A DNA stretch of 5,559 bases from positions 1-5,559 of the forward strand of contig DIVD01000068.1 in NCBI GenBank assembly GCA_002423245.1, written 5' to 3'. Every line of letters begins with the position of its first letter. The stretch's first letter is position 1. Under the pieces are notes generated by a model. That model saw only the letters and a program-made list of their open reading frames with translations, was not told the DNA's origin and did not search any database. Origin of the DNA: Rhodobacteraceae bacterium UBA6141. Lineage in GTDB: Bacteria > Pseudomonadota > Alphaproteobacteria > Rhodobacterales > Rhodobacteraceae. Made by a program: the position numbers and the translations under genes. Positions 1-5,559 of the stretch are shown here, one piece after another.

Positions 1-33
1 CGTGCGCTTGAGGGCAGTATCTGGTCGGTCGCC

Positions 34-2940
34 ATGGCGATCTACCATTTCTCCGTTCAGGTCATCGGACGTGCGGCGGGCCGCAGCGCGGTCGCTGCCG
101 CCGCCTACCGCTCGGCATCGCGGTTGCGCGACGACCGGCTGGGCCGCGATCAGGACTTTTCCGCCAAGCGCGATGTCGTCCATTCCGAGGTCATGCTGCC
201 GGAGAACGCGCCGGAGCAATGGAGCGACCGCGAAAAGCTCTGGAACGATGTCGAAGCCTTCGAGAAACGGAAGGACGCCCAGCTTTGCCGCGAGGTGGAG
301 TTTGCCATTCCCCGTGAGATGACACAGGCCCAAGGCGTCGAACTGGCCCACGATTTCGTGGCGCGGGAATTTGTCGATCAGGGCATGATCGCGGACCTCA
401 ATGTGCATTGGGACATGGGCGCGGACGGCCAGCCCAAACCCCATGCCCATGTCATGCTCACCATGCGGTCGGTTGACGAAAACGGTTTCGGCCCGAAGGC
501 GCGGGACTGGAACCGCACCGAGCTGGTCGAGCAATGGCGCGAGCGTTGGGCCGATCACGTCAACGAGCGCTTGGCCGAACTCGACATCGACGCGCGGATC
601 GACCATCGCAGCCTTGAGGCGCAGGGCATCGGCCTTGAGCCGCAGACCAAGATCGGCGCACCGGCGCAGCGCATCGAGGCCGCCGGGACCGAGGCCGACC
701 GCGCCGAGGATCACCGCCGCATCGCCCGCGAGAACGGCGCGCGGATCATCGCCGATCCATCTTCCGCACTGGACGCGATCACGCAGCAGCAATCCACCTT
801 CACGCGGCGCGACATGGCGATGTTCGCGCACCGGCACAGCGACGGGATCGACCAGTTCAATGAGGTGATGGGCGCGATGCGCAGCGCGCCCGATCTGGTC
901 GAACTCGGCAAGGACGAACTTGGGCAGGACCGATTCACCACAAGCGACATGATCGAGGCCGAGCAGCGCCTGCACCGCGCCGCCGAACTTATGGCCGAGA
1001 AGGAACGCCATGAGGTCGGCGAAAGGGACCGCGAAGCCGCATTGGCCCGCGCGGCGGATCGCGGCCTTGTCCTGTCCGGCGAGCAGGCCGACGCCTTGGC
1101 GCATGCCACGGACGGGCGCGATCTTAGCATTGTCGTCGGGTATGCCGGAACGGGAAAGAGCGCGATGCTGGGTGTTGCGCGCGAGGCTTGGGAGGATGCC
1201 GGTTACACCGTGCGCGGCACAGCCCTGTCCGGTATCGCGGCCGAGAACCTGGAAAGCGGATCGGGCATTGCGTCCCGCACCATCGCCAGCCTGGAGCATG
1301 GCTGGACGCAGGGCCACGACGTGCTCACTTCCCGCGATGTGCTTGTCATCGACGAGGCGGGCATGGTCGGCACGCGCCAGTTAGAGCGCGTGCTGTCCCA
1401 TGCCGCCGAGGCCGGCGCCAAGGTCGTGCTGGTCGGCGATCCGCAGCAGTTGCAATCCATCGAGGCGGGCGCGGCGTTCCGCTCCATTCACGAACGCCAC
1501 GGCGGCGCGGAGATCGGCGAGGTGCGCCGCCAGCGGGAGGACTGGCAGCGCGACGCCACGCGCGACCTGGCGACCGGCAGAACCGGCGATGCGATTCATG
1601 CCTATGACACACATGGCATGGTGCATGAGGCTGCGTCACGCGAACAGGCGCGCGGCGAGTTGATCGACCGTTGGGACCGTGACCGGCAGGCCAGCCCGGA
1701 CGCCTCCCGCATGATCCTCACCCACACCAATGCCGAGGTGCGGGAGTTGAACGAAGTTGCCCGCCAACGGATGCGCGAGGCCGGAAACCTTGGCGATGAT
1801 GTGCGTGTCAGCGTCGAACGCGGCGAACGCAGCTTCGCCCCCGGCGACCGCATCATGTTCCTGAAGAACGAGCGCGGCCTTGGCGTGAAGAACGGCACGC
1901 TCGGGACCATCGAGCAGGTCAGCACGCAGAGCATGACCGTCCGCACCGATGACGGCCGCGATGTCGCGTTCGACCTGAAGGACTACAATCGCATCGACCA
2001 CGGCTATGCCGCCACGATCCACAAGGCGCAGGGCATGACCGTGGATCGCGCCCATGTGCTGGCGACGCCCGGCATGGACCGCCACGGCAGCTATGTCGCC
2101 CTATCACGGCACCGCGACGGTATGGACCTGCACTATGGTCATGACGACTTCACCGGGCAGGACAAACTCATCAACACCCTGTCGCGCGACCGGGCCAAGG
2201 ACATGGCGACGGATTACGAACCCGCCCGCGACTACGCCGAGCGGCGCGGCATCACCTTCCGCGAGCGGATGGAACGGGTTGTCGAGATCGTCAAACAGGT
2301 TCCCGAGAAGGTGCGCGGCATCTTCGACGGGCTGCGCCTGCCCGCCGCCGGCGGACAGGGGCCGGAAAGGAAGGTGGAGGAAGACCCGGAGGCGGCGTTG
2401 CGCCGCGCCCGTGGCCGGGCGCTCGTCCGCCATGCCCGCGCCGTCGATGCGATCTTCGCGGCGCAGGAGCAGGGCGGCAAGGCCAGCCCCGATCAGGTCA
2501 GGGAATTGCAGGAGGCGCGCCAGCGGTTCGAGGAGGTGCGCCCCTACGGCTCGCACGACGCCGAAGCGGCCTACAAGAAGAACCCGGCGCTTGCGGCGGA
2601 GGCGGCATCCGGCGACGCCCGGCGCGCAATCCGCGCCCTGCAACTGGAAACCGAGCTGCGCACCGATCCCGGCCTGCGCGCCGACCGCTTCGTGGAACGC
2701 TGGCAAAATCTCCACAGGGCCAGCGACGAACGCTATGCGGCGGGCGATTATTCCGGCCACAGGGCCGCGCGGGCGGAGATGGGGAACATGGCGCAGAGCC
2801 TCGAACGCGACCCGCAAATGGAGTCCCTTCTGGCGGGCCGCAAGCGGGAACTCGGCATCTCATTCGATTCGGGGATGAGCGTCGGCCGAGACCTCACCCT
2901 CACGTTCGGGCTCGGTCGAGGCCGGGGTCTCGGGCTGTAG
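34..2940 (+). CDS. traA: Ti-type conjugative transfer relaxase/helicase TraA
   Basis: A 968-residue two-domain conjugation enzyme. In this family the N-terminal MobA/MobL (MOBQ) domain cuts one strand at oriT and stays bound to its 5' end, and the helicase domain unwinds the DNA for transfer. The start MAIYHFSV is the conserved beginning of the family. Y25 in AVAAAAYRS sits where the catalytic tyrosine of MOBQ relaxases lies. PHAHVMLT (H137, H139) is the metal-binding motif. The RecD-like helicase begins near residue 345 with Walker A GYAGTGKS (369-376, K375) and continues with Walker B VLVIDEAG (D440, E441), VGDPQQL (467-473), GYAATIHKAQG (657-667) and YVALSRHR (687-694). The tail after about 730 is charged and probably helical, ending in a Gly/Arg-rich GLGRGRGLGL. 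No key residue is missing. It is somewhat shorter than the roughly 1,100-residue Ti-plasmid TraA. The frame is open upstream of position 34, but the conserved start favours this ATG. No type IV secretion gene is visible, so it may be mobilised in trans. Confidence 0.95.
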   Translation: MAIYHFSVQVIGRAAGRSAVAAAAYRSASRLRDDRLGRDQDFSAKRDVVHSEVMLPENAPEQWSDREKLWNDVEAFEKRKDAQLCREVEFAIPREMTQAQGVELAHDFVAREFVDQGMIADLNVHWDMGADGQPKPHAHVMLTMRSVDENGFGPKARDWNRTELVEQWRERWADHVNERLAELDIDARIDHRSLEAQGIGLEPQTKIGAPAQRIEAAGTEADRAEDHRRIARENGARIIADPSSALDAITQQQSTFTRRDMAMFAHRHSDGIDQFNEVMGAMRSAPDLVELGKDELGQDRFTTSDMIEAEQRLHRAAELMAEKERHEVGERDREAALARAADRGLVLSGEQADALAHATDGRDLSIVVGYAGTGKSAMLGVAREAWEDAGYTVRGTALSGIAAENLESGSGIASRTIASLEHGWTQGHDVLTSRDVLVIDEAGMVGTRQLERVLSHAAEAGAKVVLVGDPQQLQSIEAGAAFRSIHERHGGAEIGEVRRQREDWQRDATRDLATGRTGDAIHAYDTHGMVHEAASREQARGELIDRWDRDRQASPDASRMILTHTNAEVRELNEVARQRMREAGNLGDDVRVSVERGERSFAPGDRIMFLKNERGLGVKNGTLGTIEQVSTQSMTVRTDDGRDVAFDLKDYNRIDHGYAATIHKAQGMTVDRAHVLATPGMDRHGSYVALSRHRDGMDLHYGHDDFTGQDKLINTLSRDRAKDMATDYEPARDYAERRGITFRERMERVVEIVKQVPEKVRGIFDGLRLPAAGGQGPERKVEEDPEAALRRARGRALVRHARAVDAIFAAQEQGGKASPDQVRELQEARQRFEEVRPYGSHDAEAAYKKNPALAAEAASGDARRAIRALQLETELRTDPGLRADRFVERWQNLHRASDERYAAGDYSGHRAARAEMGNMAQSLERDPQMESLLAGRKRELGISFDSGMSVGRDLTLTFGLGRGRGLGL

Positions 2941-2994
2941 AACCATCCTATTTACCGCCGCCTCTTCGCCACAGCCCTACGACGCCTAACTATC

Positions 2995-3009
2995 TATTGC
3001 ACAACAATA
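2995..3009. repeat. Short inverted repeat, possible operator upstream of alpA-like gene
   Basis: TATTG (2995-2999) and CAATA (3005-3009) form a perfect 5-bp dyad around a CACAA spacer, inside the AT-rich patch 61 nt upstream of the AlpA-like start. It could be an operator. Arms this short can arise by chance, so the call is weak. The same TATTG/CAATA pair recurs with a wider spacer upstream of the 3601 gene. Confidence 0.3.
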
Positions 3010-3053
3010 AATCCTTGCCTTTGCCTGTCTTGGCAGTCCCACAAACAGCCAGC

Positions 3054-3059
3054 AGGAGG
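3054..3059 (+). promoter_or_regulatory. Ribosome binding site of the AlpA-like gene
   Basis: AGGAGG is a near-perfect Shine-Dalgarno sequence 10 nt before the ATG at 3070. It fixes that start and predicts efficient translation of this small regulator. Confidence 0.8.
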
Positions 3060-3069
3060 CATCGCGGCC

Positions 3070-3288
3070 ATGCGCCAGCCAGACCGTATCATCCGCCTGA
3101 ACACCGTCCTCGACCGCACCGGCCTGTCGCGGTCCACCATCTATCGCAAGATTGCCGAGGGCACGTTCCCGCCCCAGATCAGGATCAGCGTCAACGGCGC
3201 GGGCTGGCGGGAATCCGACATCGACCGATGGGTCGCCAACCCCGTGGCGTGGCGGCCCGGAAGCGGGCGCGGCCTCGATGCCGTCTGA
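3070..3288 (+). CDS. AlpA-family helix-turn-helix regulator / putative excisionase
   Basis: A 72-residue protein of the AlpA/MerR-like winged-helix type found on prophages and integrative elements. Relatives act as transcriptional activators of integrase or excision genes, or directly as excisionases. The helix-turn-helix is clear: a first helix around NTVLDRTG (11-18), then the recognition helix SRSTIYRKIAEG (20-31), then a basic strand FPPQIRIS (33-40) and the diagnostic WRESDIDRWV (46-55). The tail PGSGRGLDAV is short and basic. Length matches the usual 60-80 residues. The start is set by a strong AGGAGG. The stop lies 11 nt inside the next gene, so the two are probably co-translated. Its place between a relaxase and a serine recombinase operon suggests control of element excision or recombinase expression. 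That role is inferred from context, as AlpA-like proteins have varied targets. Confidence 0.88.
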   Translation: MRQPDRIIRLNTVLDRTGLSRSTIYRKIAEGTFPPQIRISVNGAGWRESDIDRWVANPVAWRPGSGRGLDAV

Positions 3289-3523
3289 TCGCGGCGCGCG
3301 CTCCCGCGCCCGGCGCGTCAGGCCGCCCACGGCATCCGAGCAGCTTGAGGCGCTGTTGGGCTATCCGTGGCCGATCCCCGGCAGGCCGCCCAAGCATGAC
3401 CTCTCCACCTGGACCGTCACCGACGACTGGCCCCATCCTATCCCGGTCACAGAGGCCGAGATCGAGGTGTTCGAGCAATGGTTCGGCGACCTGTTCGATG
3501 AACTGTTTGGCCCCGGCGGTTGA
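3278..3523 (+). CDS. Small hypothetical protein overlapping the AlpA-like gene
   Basis: An 81-residue protein I cannot assign to a functional family. The N-terminus is very basic (MPSDRGARSRARRVRPP). The middle is rich in proline and tryptophan (GYPWPIPGRPP, then DDWPHPIPV). The C-terminus is an acidic, aromatic, probably amphipathic helix (TEAEIEVFEQWFGDLFDELFG). No signal peptide, membrane segment or catalytic motif is visible. I chose the ATG at 3278 because everything upstream in this frame lies within the AlpA-like reading frame and reads as low-complexity Arg/Ser/Ala. The start overlaps the preceding stop by 11 nt, and the only upstream purine run (GGAAG, 3259-3263) is too far away. Translation therefore probably depends on coupling to the AlpA-like gene. 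Its fixed link to a DNA-binding partner and its basic-head, acidic-tail layout suggest an accessory or modulator protein. That is only inference. I have an unverified impression that similar proteins follow AlpA genes in sphingomonad elements. Confidence 0.7.
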   Translation: MPSDRGARSRARRVRPPTASEQLEALLGYPWPIPGRPPKHDLSTWTVTDDWPHPIPVTEAEIEVFEQWFGDLFDELFGPGG

Positions 3524-3545
3524 CGGCGGGGAGATCGCTTTGTGC

Positions 3546-3573
3546 TTGAATAATTATCTTGTAGTGATAATAT
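3546..3573 (+). promoter_or_regulatory. Candidate sigma-70-type promoter of the regulator-recombinase operon
   Basis: TTGAAT (3546-3551) and TAATAT (3568-3573) resemble -35 and -10 boxes with a 16-nt spacer, in the only AT-rich stretch before the gene at 3601. Transcription would begin around 3580, leaving a leader of about 20 nt. The call comes from reading the sequence alone. Alphaproteobacterial promoters are often divergent from this consensus. Confidence 0.5.
3553..3571. promoter_or_regulatory. Perfect inverted repeat over the promoter, candidate operator
   Basis: ATTATC (3553-3558) and GATAAT (3566-3571) form a perfect 6-bp dyad with a 7-nt TTGTAGT spacer. The right arm overlaps the candidate -10 box, so a dimer bound here would block transcription. 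The winged-helix protein encoded just downstream is the obvious candidate binder (autoregulation), with the AlpA-like protein as the alternative. Neither assignment can be made from sequence alone. Confidence 0.5.
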
Positions 3574-3589
3574 TGTTCCCGTGCAATAC

Positions 3590-3594
3590 GAGGA
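3590..3594 (+). promoter_or_regulatory. Ribosome binding site of the winged-helix regulator
   Basis: GAGGA lies 6 nt before the ATG at 3601 and supports that start. Confidence 0.7.
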
Positions 3595-3600
3595 CAGACC

Positions 3601-3966
3601 ATGACCGTCCTGAATGTCGGAATCGGTGACGTTGGCGACAGCAAAGAGGATATGCCGGGCGGCCCCACTGTCTGGTTCCCATCCACGGAATCCTTTGCGC
3701 GCCTGCTCACGGCGGACAACCGCACGATGTTGCGCCTGATCGCGGAGCGCGCGCCTGAATCGCTGGACGAACTGGTCGAACTGACAGGCCGCGCCAAGCC
3801 CAACCTGTCCCGTACCCTGCACAGTCTGGCGCGCTACGGCATCGTCAAGGTTCAGCGCAACGGGCGAAAGCTCGTTCCCACGCTGCTTTGCAACCGCATC
3901 GTGCTGACGCTTTCCCTTACCGGACAAGGACTGCCCGGTACGACCTCCAGAGGAGATCGGGCATGA
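3601..3966 (+). CDS. Winged-helix DNA-binding protein, COG4190/HVO_A0114 (TumA antitoxin-like) type
   Basis: A 121-residue transcriptional regulator. The recognisable core begins at VWFPSTESFARLLTADNR (24-41). It continues through a helix-turn-helix with LDELVELTG (55-63) and recognition helix KPNLSRTLHSLARYG (66-80), then a wing IVKVQRNGRKLVP (81-93) and a final strand RIVLTLSL (99-106). This order matches predicted regulators of the COG4190/HVO_A0114 type, many of which sit next to a TumE-like toxin as its antitoxin. I see no toxin partner here. The N-terminus keeps the short VGIG start of relatives but appears to lack part of the helical linker that usually follows. The tail after 107 is short and polar. 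The stop overlaps the recombinase ATG by 4 nt (ATGA), so the two are translationally coupled. It probably represses its own operon through the dyad at 3553-3571, and so controls recombinase supply. A MarR- or ArsR-like label would also fit the fold. Confidence 0.82.
   Translation: MTVLNVGIGDVGDSKEDMPGGPTVWFPSTESFARLLTADNRTMLRLIAERAPESLDELVELTGRAKPNLSRTLHSLARYGIVKVQRNGRKLVPTLLCNRIVLTLSLTGQGLPGTTSRGDRA
3950..3955 (+). promoter_or_regulatory. Ribosome binding site of the serine recombinase
   Basis: GAGGAG lies 7 nt before the ATG at 3963, inside the end of the regulator gene. It fixes the recombinase start in the 4-nt overlap, so the recombinase can load ribosomes itself as well as by coupling. 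Confidence 0.75.
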
Positions 3967-5559
3967 CTGCTTCCACAATCCCCTTGCGCGCCACCCTCTA
4001 CCTGCGCGTCTCAACGGCGCGGCAGGCCGAGCATGACGTGTCGATCCCCGATCAGAAGCGCCAAGGCGAAGCCTATTGCGAGGCGCGCGGCCTGCAATTG
4101 GTCGAGACCTATGTGGAGCCCGGCGCGTCGGCGACTAACGACCGCAGGCCCGAGTTCCAGCGCATGATCGAAGCGGGCACGTCCAAGCCCGCACCGTTCG
4201 ATGTCGTCGTGGTTCACAGCTTCTCGCGCTTCTTCCGTGACGCCTTCGATATGGAGTTCTACGTCCGCAAGCTGGCGAAGAACGGCGTGAAGCTGCTGTC
4301 GATCACCCAGGAGATCGGCGACGATCCAGTGCATCAGATGATGCGGCAGATCATGGCGCTGTTCGACGAATACCAGTCGAAGGAAAACGCCAAGCACGTC
4401 ATGCGGGCCTTGAAGGAGAACGCCCGCCAAGGCTTCTGGAACGGCTCGCTGCCGCCTATCGGCTACCGCGTCGTCGCGGCCGAGCAGCGCGGGGCCAAGA
4501 CCAAGAAGAAGCTGGAGATCGACCCATTGCACGCCGACACGGTGCGGCTGATCTATCGCCTCGCGCTGGAAGGCGACGGCACCACCGGCCAGATGGGCGT
4601 GAAGAGCATCGTCTCCTATCTCAACAGCCGCCGTATCTTCACCCGCGACGGCGGACGCTGGGGCATCGGTCAGGTTCACCGCATCCTGACCCGCCGCACC
4701 TATATGGGCGAGCATGAGTTCAACAAGCGCAGCAAGACCAAAGAACTGAAGCCGGTCAGCGAGATCGTGACGGTTCCGGTTCCGCCGATCATCGACCGAG
4801 AAACCTTCGACACCGTGCAGGCGCTCTTGAAGGCCCGGCATCCCAAAGTGACGCCATCCGCCGTCATCAGCGGCCCGACCATGCTCACCGGCCTGATCCA
4901 TTGCGCCAAGTGCGGCGGGGCCATGACCATCCGCACCGGCAAAGGCGGGCGTTACCGCTACTATGCTTGCTCCATGAAAGCCCGGCAGGGGCCGACCGCC
5001 TGCGATGGCATGGCCGTGCCGATGGAGAAGCTGGACGATTTGGTCGCCAGCCATCTGGAAAGCCAGCTTCTCCAGCCCGAGCGGTTGGAAACAATCCTGT
5101 CCAGCGTTCTTGACCGGCGGCAGGAGCAATCCGAGCGCCGCCGCGAGCATATCGCCGAATTGAACAAGCGCGCTGCCGAATCGGAACTGCGCCTCAAGCG
5201 CCTCTACGACGCCATCGAGGCGGGCGTGGCCGACATCGACGATCCGGCGCTCAAGGATCGCATTGAGGGTCTCAAGGCTATCAGGGACCAGGCGAAGGCC
5301 GACGCCGAGCGCGCCCAAGCCATGCTCGACAACTCCGGCTCCAAGGCCATCACCCCGCAGATGGTCCGCGCCTTCGCCAAGACAGCCCGCCAGCGCATCC
5401 GCCTCGAAGGCGGCGGCTACCGCCGCGACCATCTCCGAGCGCTCGCCCAGCGCGTCGAGGTCGCAAACGGCGAGGTTCGGATCATGGGATCGAAGACGCG
5501 GCTACTTCAGGCGCTCACCGCGAAAAACGGCGTAAACTCAGTGCCCACTCAGGGACTGA
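3963..5559 (+). CDS. Large serine recombinase (site-specific integrase), 3' end beyond the window
   Basis: A serine recombinase, 532 codons visible with no in-frame stop. Such enzymes cut both att sites with a serine nucleophile and exchange strands to integrate or excise an element. The resolvase domain covers about residues 8-150. S17 in YLRVSTARQ is the nucleophile, and HSFSRFFRD (85-93) carries the conserved S/R cluster with R89 and R92. The long E helix starts near FDEYQSKENAKH (134-145). The recombinase DNA-binding domain follows, from WNGSLPPIGYR (159-169) to about 290. A zinc ribbon has four cysteines, C314-X2-C317-X18-C336-X10-C347. A charged coiled coil spans about 375-450 (RRQEQSERRREHIAELNKRA and beyond), the part that steers integration versus excision in phage relatives. 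The last residues resemble the family's C-terminus, so probably only a short tail is missing. The ATG overlaps the regulator's stop and has a good ribosome binding site. The DNA target cannot be read from the protein. Confidence 0.94.
   Translation, partial: MTASTIPLRATLYLRVSTARQAEHDVSIPDQKRQGEAYCEARGLQLVETYVEPGASATNDRRPEFQRMIEAGTSKPAPFDVVVVHSFSRFFRDAFDMEFYVRKLAKNGVKLLSITQEIGDDPVHQMMRQIMALFDEYQSKENAKHVMRALKENARQGFWNGSLPPIGYRVVAAEQRGAKTKKKLEIDPLHADTVRLIYRLALEGDGTTGQMGVKSIVSYLNSRRIFTRDGGRWGIGQVHRILTRRTYMGEHEFNKRSKTKELKPVSEIVTVPVPPIIDRETFDTVQALLKARHPKVTPSAVISGPTMLTGLIHCAKCGGAMTIRTGKGGRYRYYACSMKARQGPTACDGMAVPMEKLDDLVASHLESQLLQPERLETILSSVLDRRQEQSERRREHIAELNKRAAESELRLKRLYDAIEAGVADIDDPALKDRIEGLKAIRDQAKADAERAQAMLDNSGSKAITPQMVRAFAKTARQRIRLEGGGYRRDHLRALAQRVEVANGEVRIMGSKTRLLQALTAKNGVNSVPTQGL
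5538..5559. repeat. Interrupted palindrome at the right edge of the window
   Basis: TCAGT (5538-5542) pairs with ACTGA (5555-5559), and CCC (5544-5546) with GGG (5552-5554), around an ACTCA loop with one unpaired G. The hexamer ACTCAG also appears twice as a direct repeat (5536-5541 and 5547-5552). It lies within the visible end of the recombinase gene, where such elements often carry their att site. The symmetry may continue past the window. A protein-coding coincidence is also possible. Confidence 0.35.

Larger units (their letters stand above)
2941..3069 (+). other. Intergenic spacer between traA and the AlpA-like gene
   Basis: This 129-nt non-coding gap has an AT-rich patch (about 2986-3013) in an otherwise GC-rich window. 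The patch holds a short inverted repeat (2995-3009), and the gap ends in a strong ribosome binding site. I see no convincing -35/-10 pair, no GC-rich stem followed by a T-run, and no match to the RSF1010/Ti-type nick sequence I would expect for this relaxase. A promoter for the downstream pair is likely here because the gap follows a complete gene, but its exact position is not resolved. Confidence 0.5.
3524..3600 (+). other. Intergenic promoter region of the regulator-recombinase operon
   Basis: This 77-nt gap separates the 81-aa gene from the regulator. Its core (about 3546-3588) is strikingly AT-rich compared with both flanks. It holds a candidate promoter, a perfect 6-bp dyad and a ribosome binding site. 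No rho-independent terminator for the upstream pair is visible. Confidence 0.6.

Noticed and set aside
1..33. A TraA start upstream of position 34
   Set aside because: The frame is open to the window edge, but MAIYHF at 34 is the conserved family N-terminus and places Y25 where the catalytic tyrosine belongs.
2104..2817. Open frame of 237 codons on the minus strand opposite the TraA C-terminal region
   Set aside because: No domain or start signal, and a composition typical of antisense shadows. The plus-strand frame continues as TraA through the same bases.
2941..3069. An oriT for TraA in the gap after traA
   Set aside because: I found no RSF1010/Ti-like nick sequence and no adjacent longer inverted repeat. 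For this family oriT usually lies upstream of traA, outside this window.
3152..3277. Upstream in-frame start that would extend the 81-aa protein by 42 residues
   Set aside because: The extension lies wholly inside the AlpA-like frame and reads as Arg/Ser/Ala/Gly-rich shadow sequence. The sequence becomes protein-like only from 3278.
2997..3629. Plus-strand open frame of 210 codons across the AlpA-like and 81-aa genes
   Set aside because: A third frame over two supported genes and a promoter, very Arg/Pro-rich, starting at a TTG inside an AT-rich patch. It fits a shadow.
3361..4014. Open frame of 217 codons on the minus strand across the regulator and its promoter
   Set aside because: It crosses a supported promoter region, the winged-helix gene and the 81-aa gene. 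It has no recognisable domain and no ribosome binding site.
4011..5432. Long open frame (473 codons) on the minus strand opposite the recombinase
   Set aside because: It lies exactly opposite a gene with clear catalytic, zinc-ribbon and coiled-coil motifs. It has low-complexity Ala/Leu/Gly/Asp composition and no recognisable domain. GC-rich codon use in the true frame empties the opposite strand of stops.
5557..5559. TGA at the very end of the window as the recombinase stop
   Set aside because: It is one base out of frame: the recombinase codons there are GGA CTG followed by a lone A. The gene runs past the window.
1..5559. tRNA, rRNA, CRISPR array or insertion sequence
   Set aside because: No cloverleaf, no spaced direct repeats, no transposase, and no terminal inverted repeats with target duplication were seen. 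The two gaps are too short for most of these.

Overview
The window is GC-rich, with strongly G/C-ending codons on the + strand. Its gene families (Ti-type TraA relaxase, AlpA-like regulator, COG4190-type winged helix, zinc-ribbon large serine recombinase) are typical of accessory DNA in Alphaproteobacteria. My best guess is a sphingomonad or relative. That rests on remembered family resemblance, not on a database search.

All five supported genes are on the + strand. Positions 34-2940 hold a complete-looking TraA relaxase-helicase of 968 aa, with a MOBQ/MobA-MobL transesterase domain at the N-terminus followed by a RecD-like superfamily 1 helicase. A 129-nt spacer (2941-3069) contains a small AT-rich patch and leads to an AlpA-family DNA-binding protein (3070-3288). 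That gene overlaps by 11 nt an unrecognised 81-aa protein (3278-3523). A 77-nt AT-rich promoter region (3524-3600) follows, carrying a perfect 6-bp inverted repeat over a candidate -10 box. It drives a second operon: a small winged-helix regulator (3601-3966) whose stop overlaps the start of a large serine recombinase (3963 to the window end, 532 codons visible, no in-frame stop).

Together these look like the transfer and integration/regulation end of an integrative mobilizable or conjugative element. TraA would nick and unwind the element's DNA for transfer, and the serine recombinase would integrate and excise it. AlpA and the winged-helix protein are candidate switches for excision and recombinase expression. 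Element ends, oriT and type IV secretion genes are not visible. Integration and mobility of this copy are therefore inferred from gene content. I do not see a clearly new system. The least explained parts are the 81-aa protein, the antitoxin-like regulator coupled to the recombinase, and the symmetric sequences in both intergenic gaps and at the right edge.
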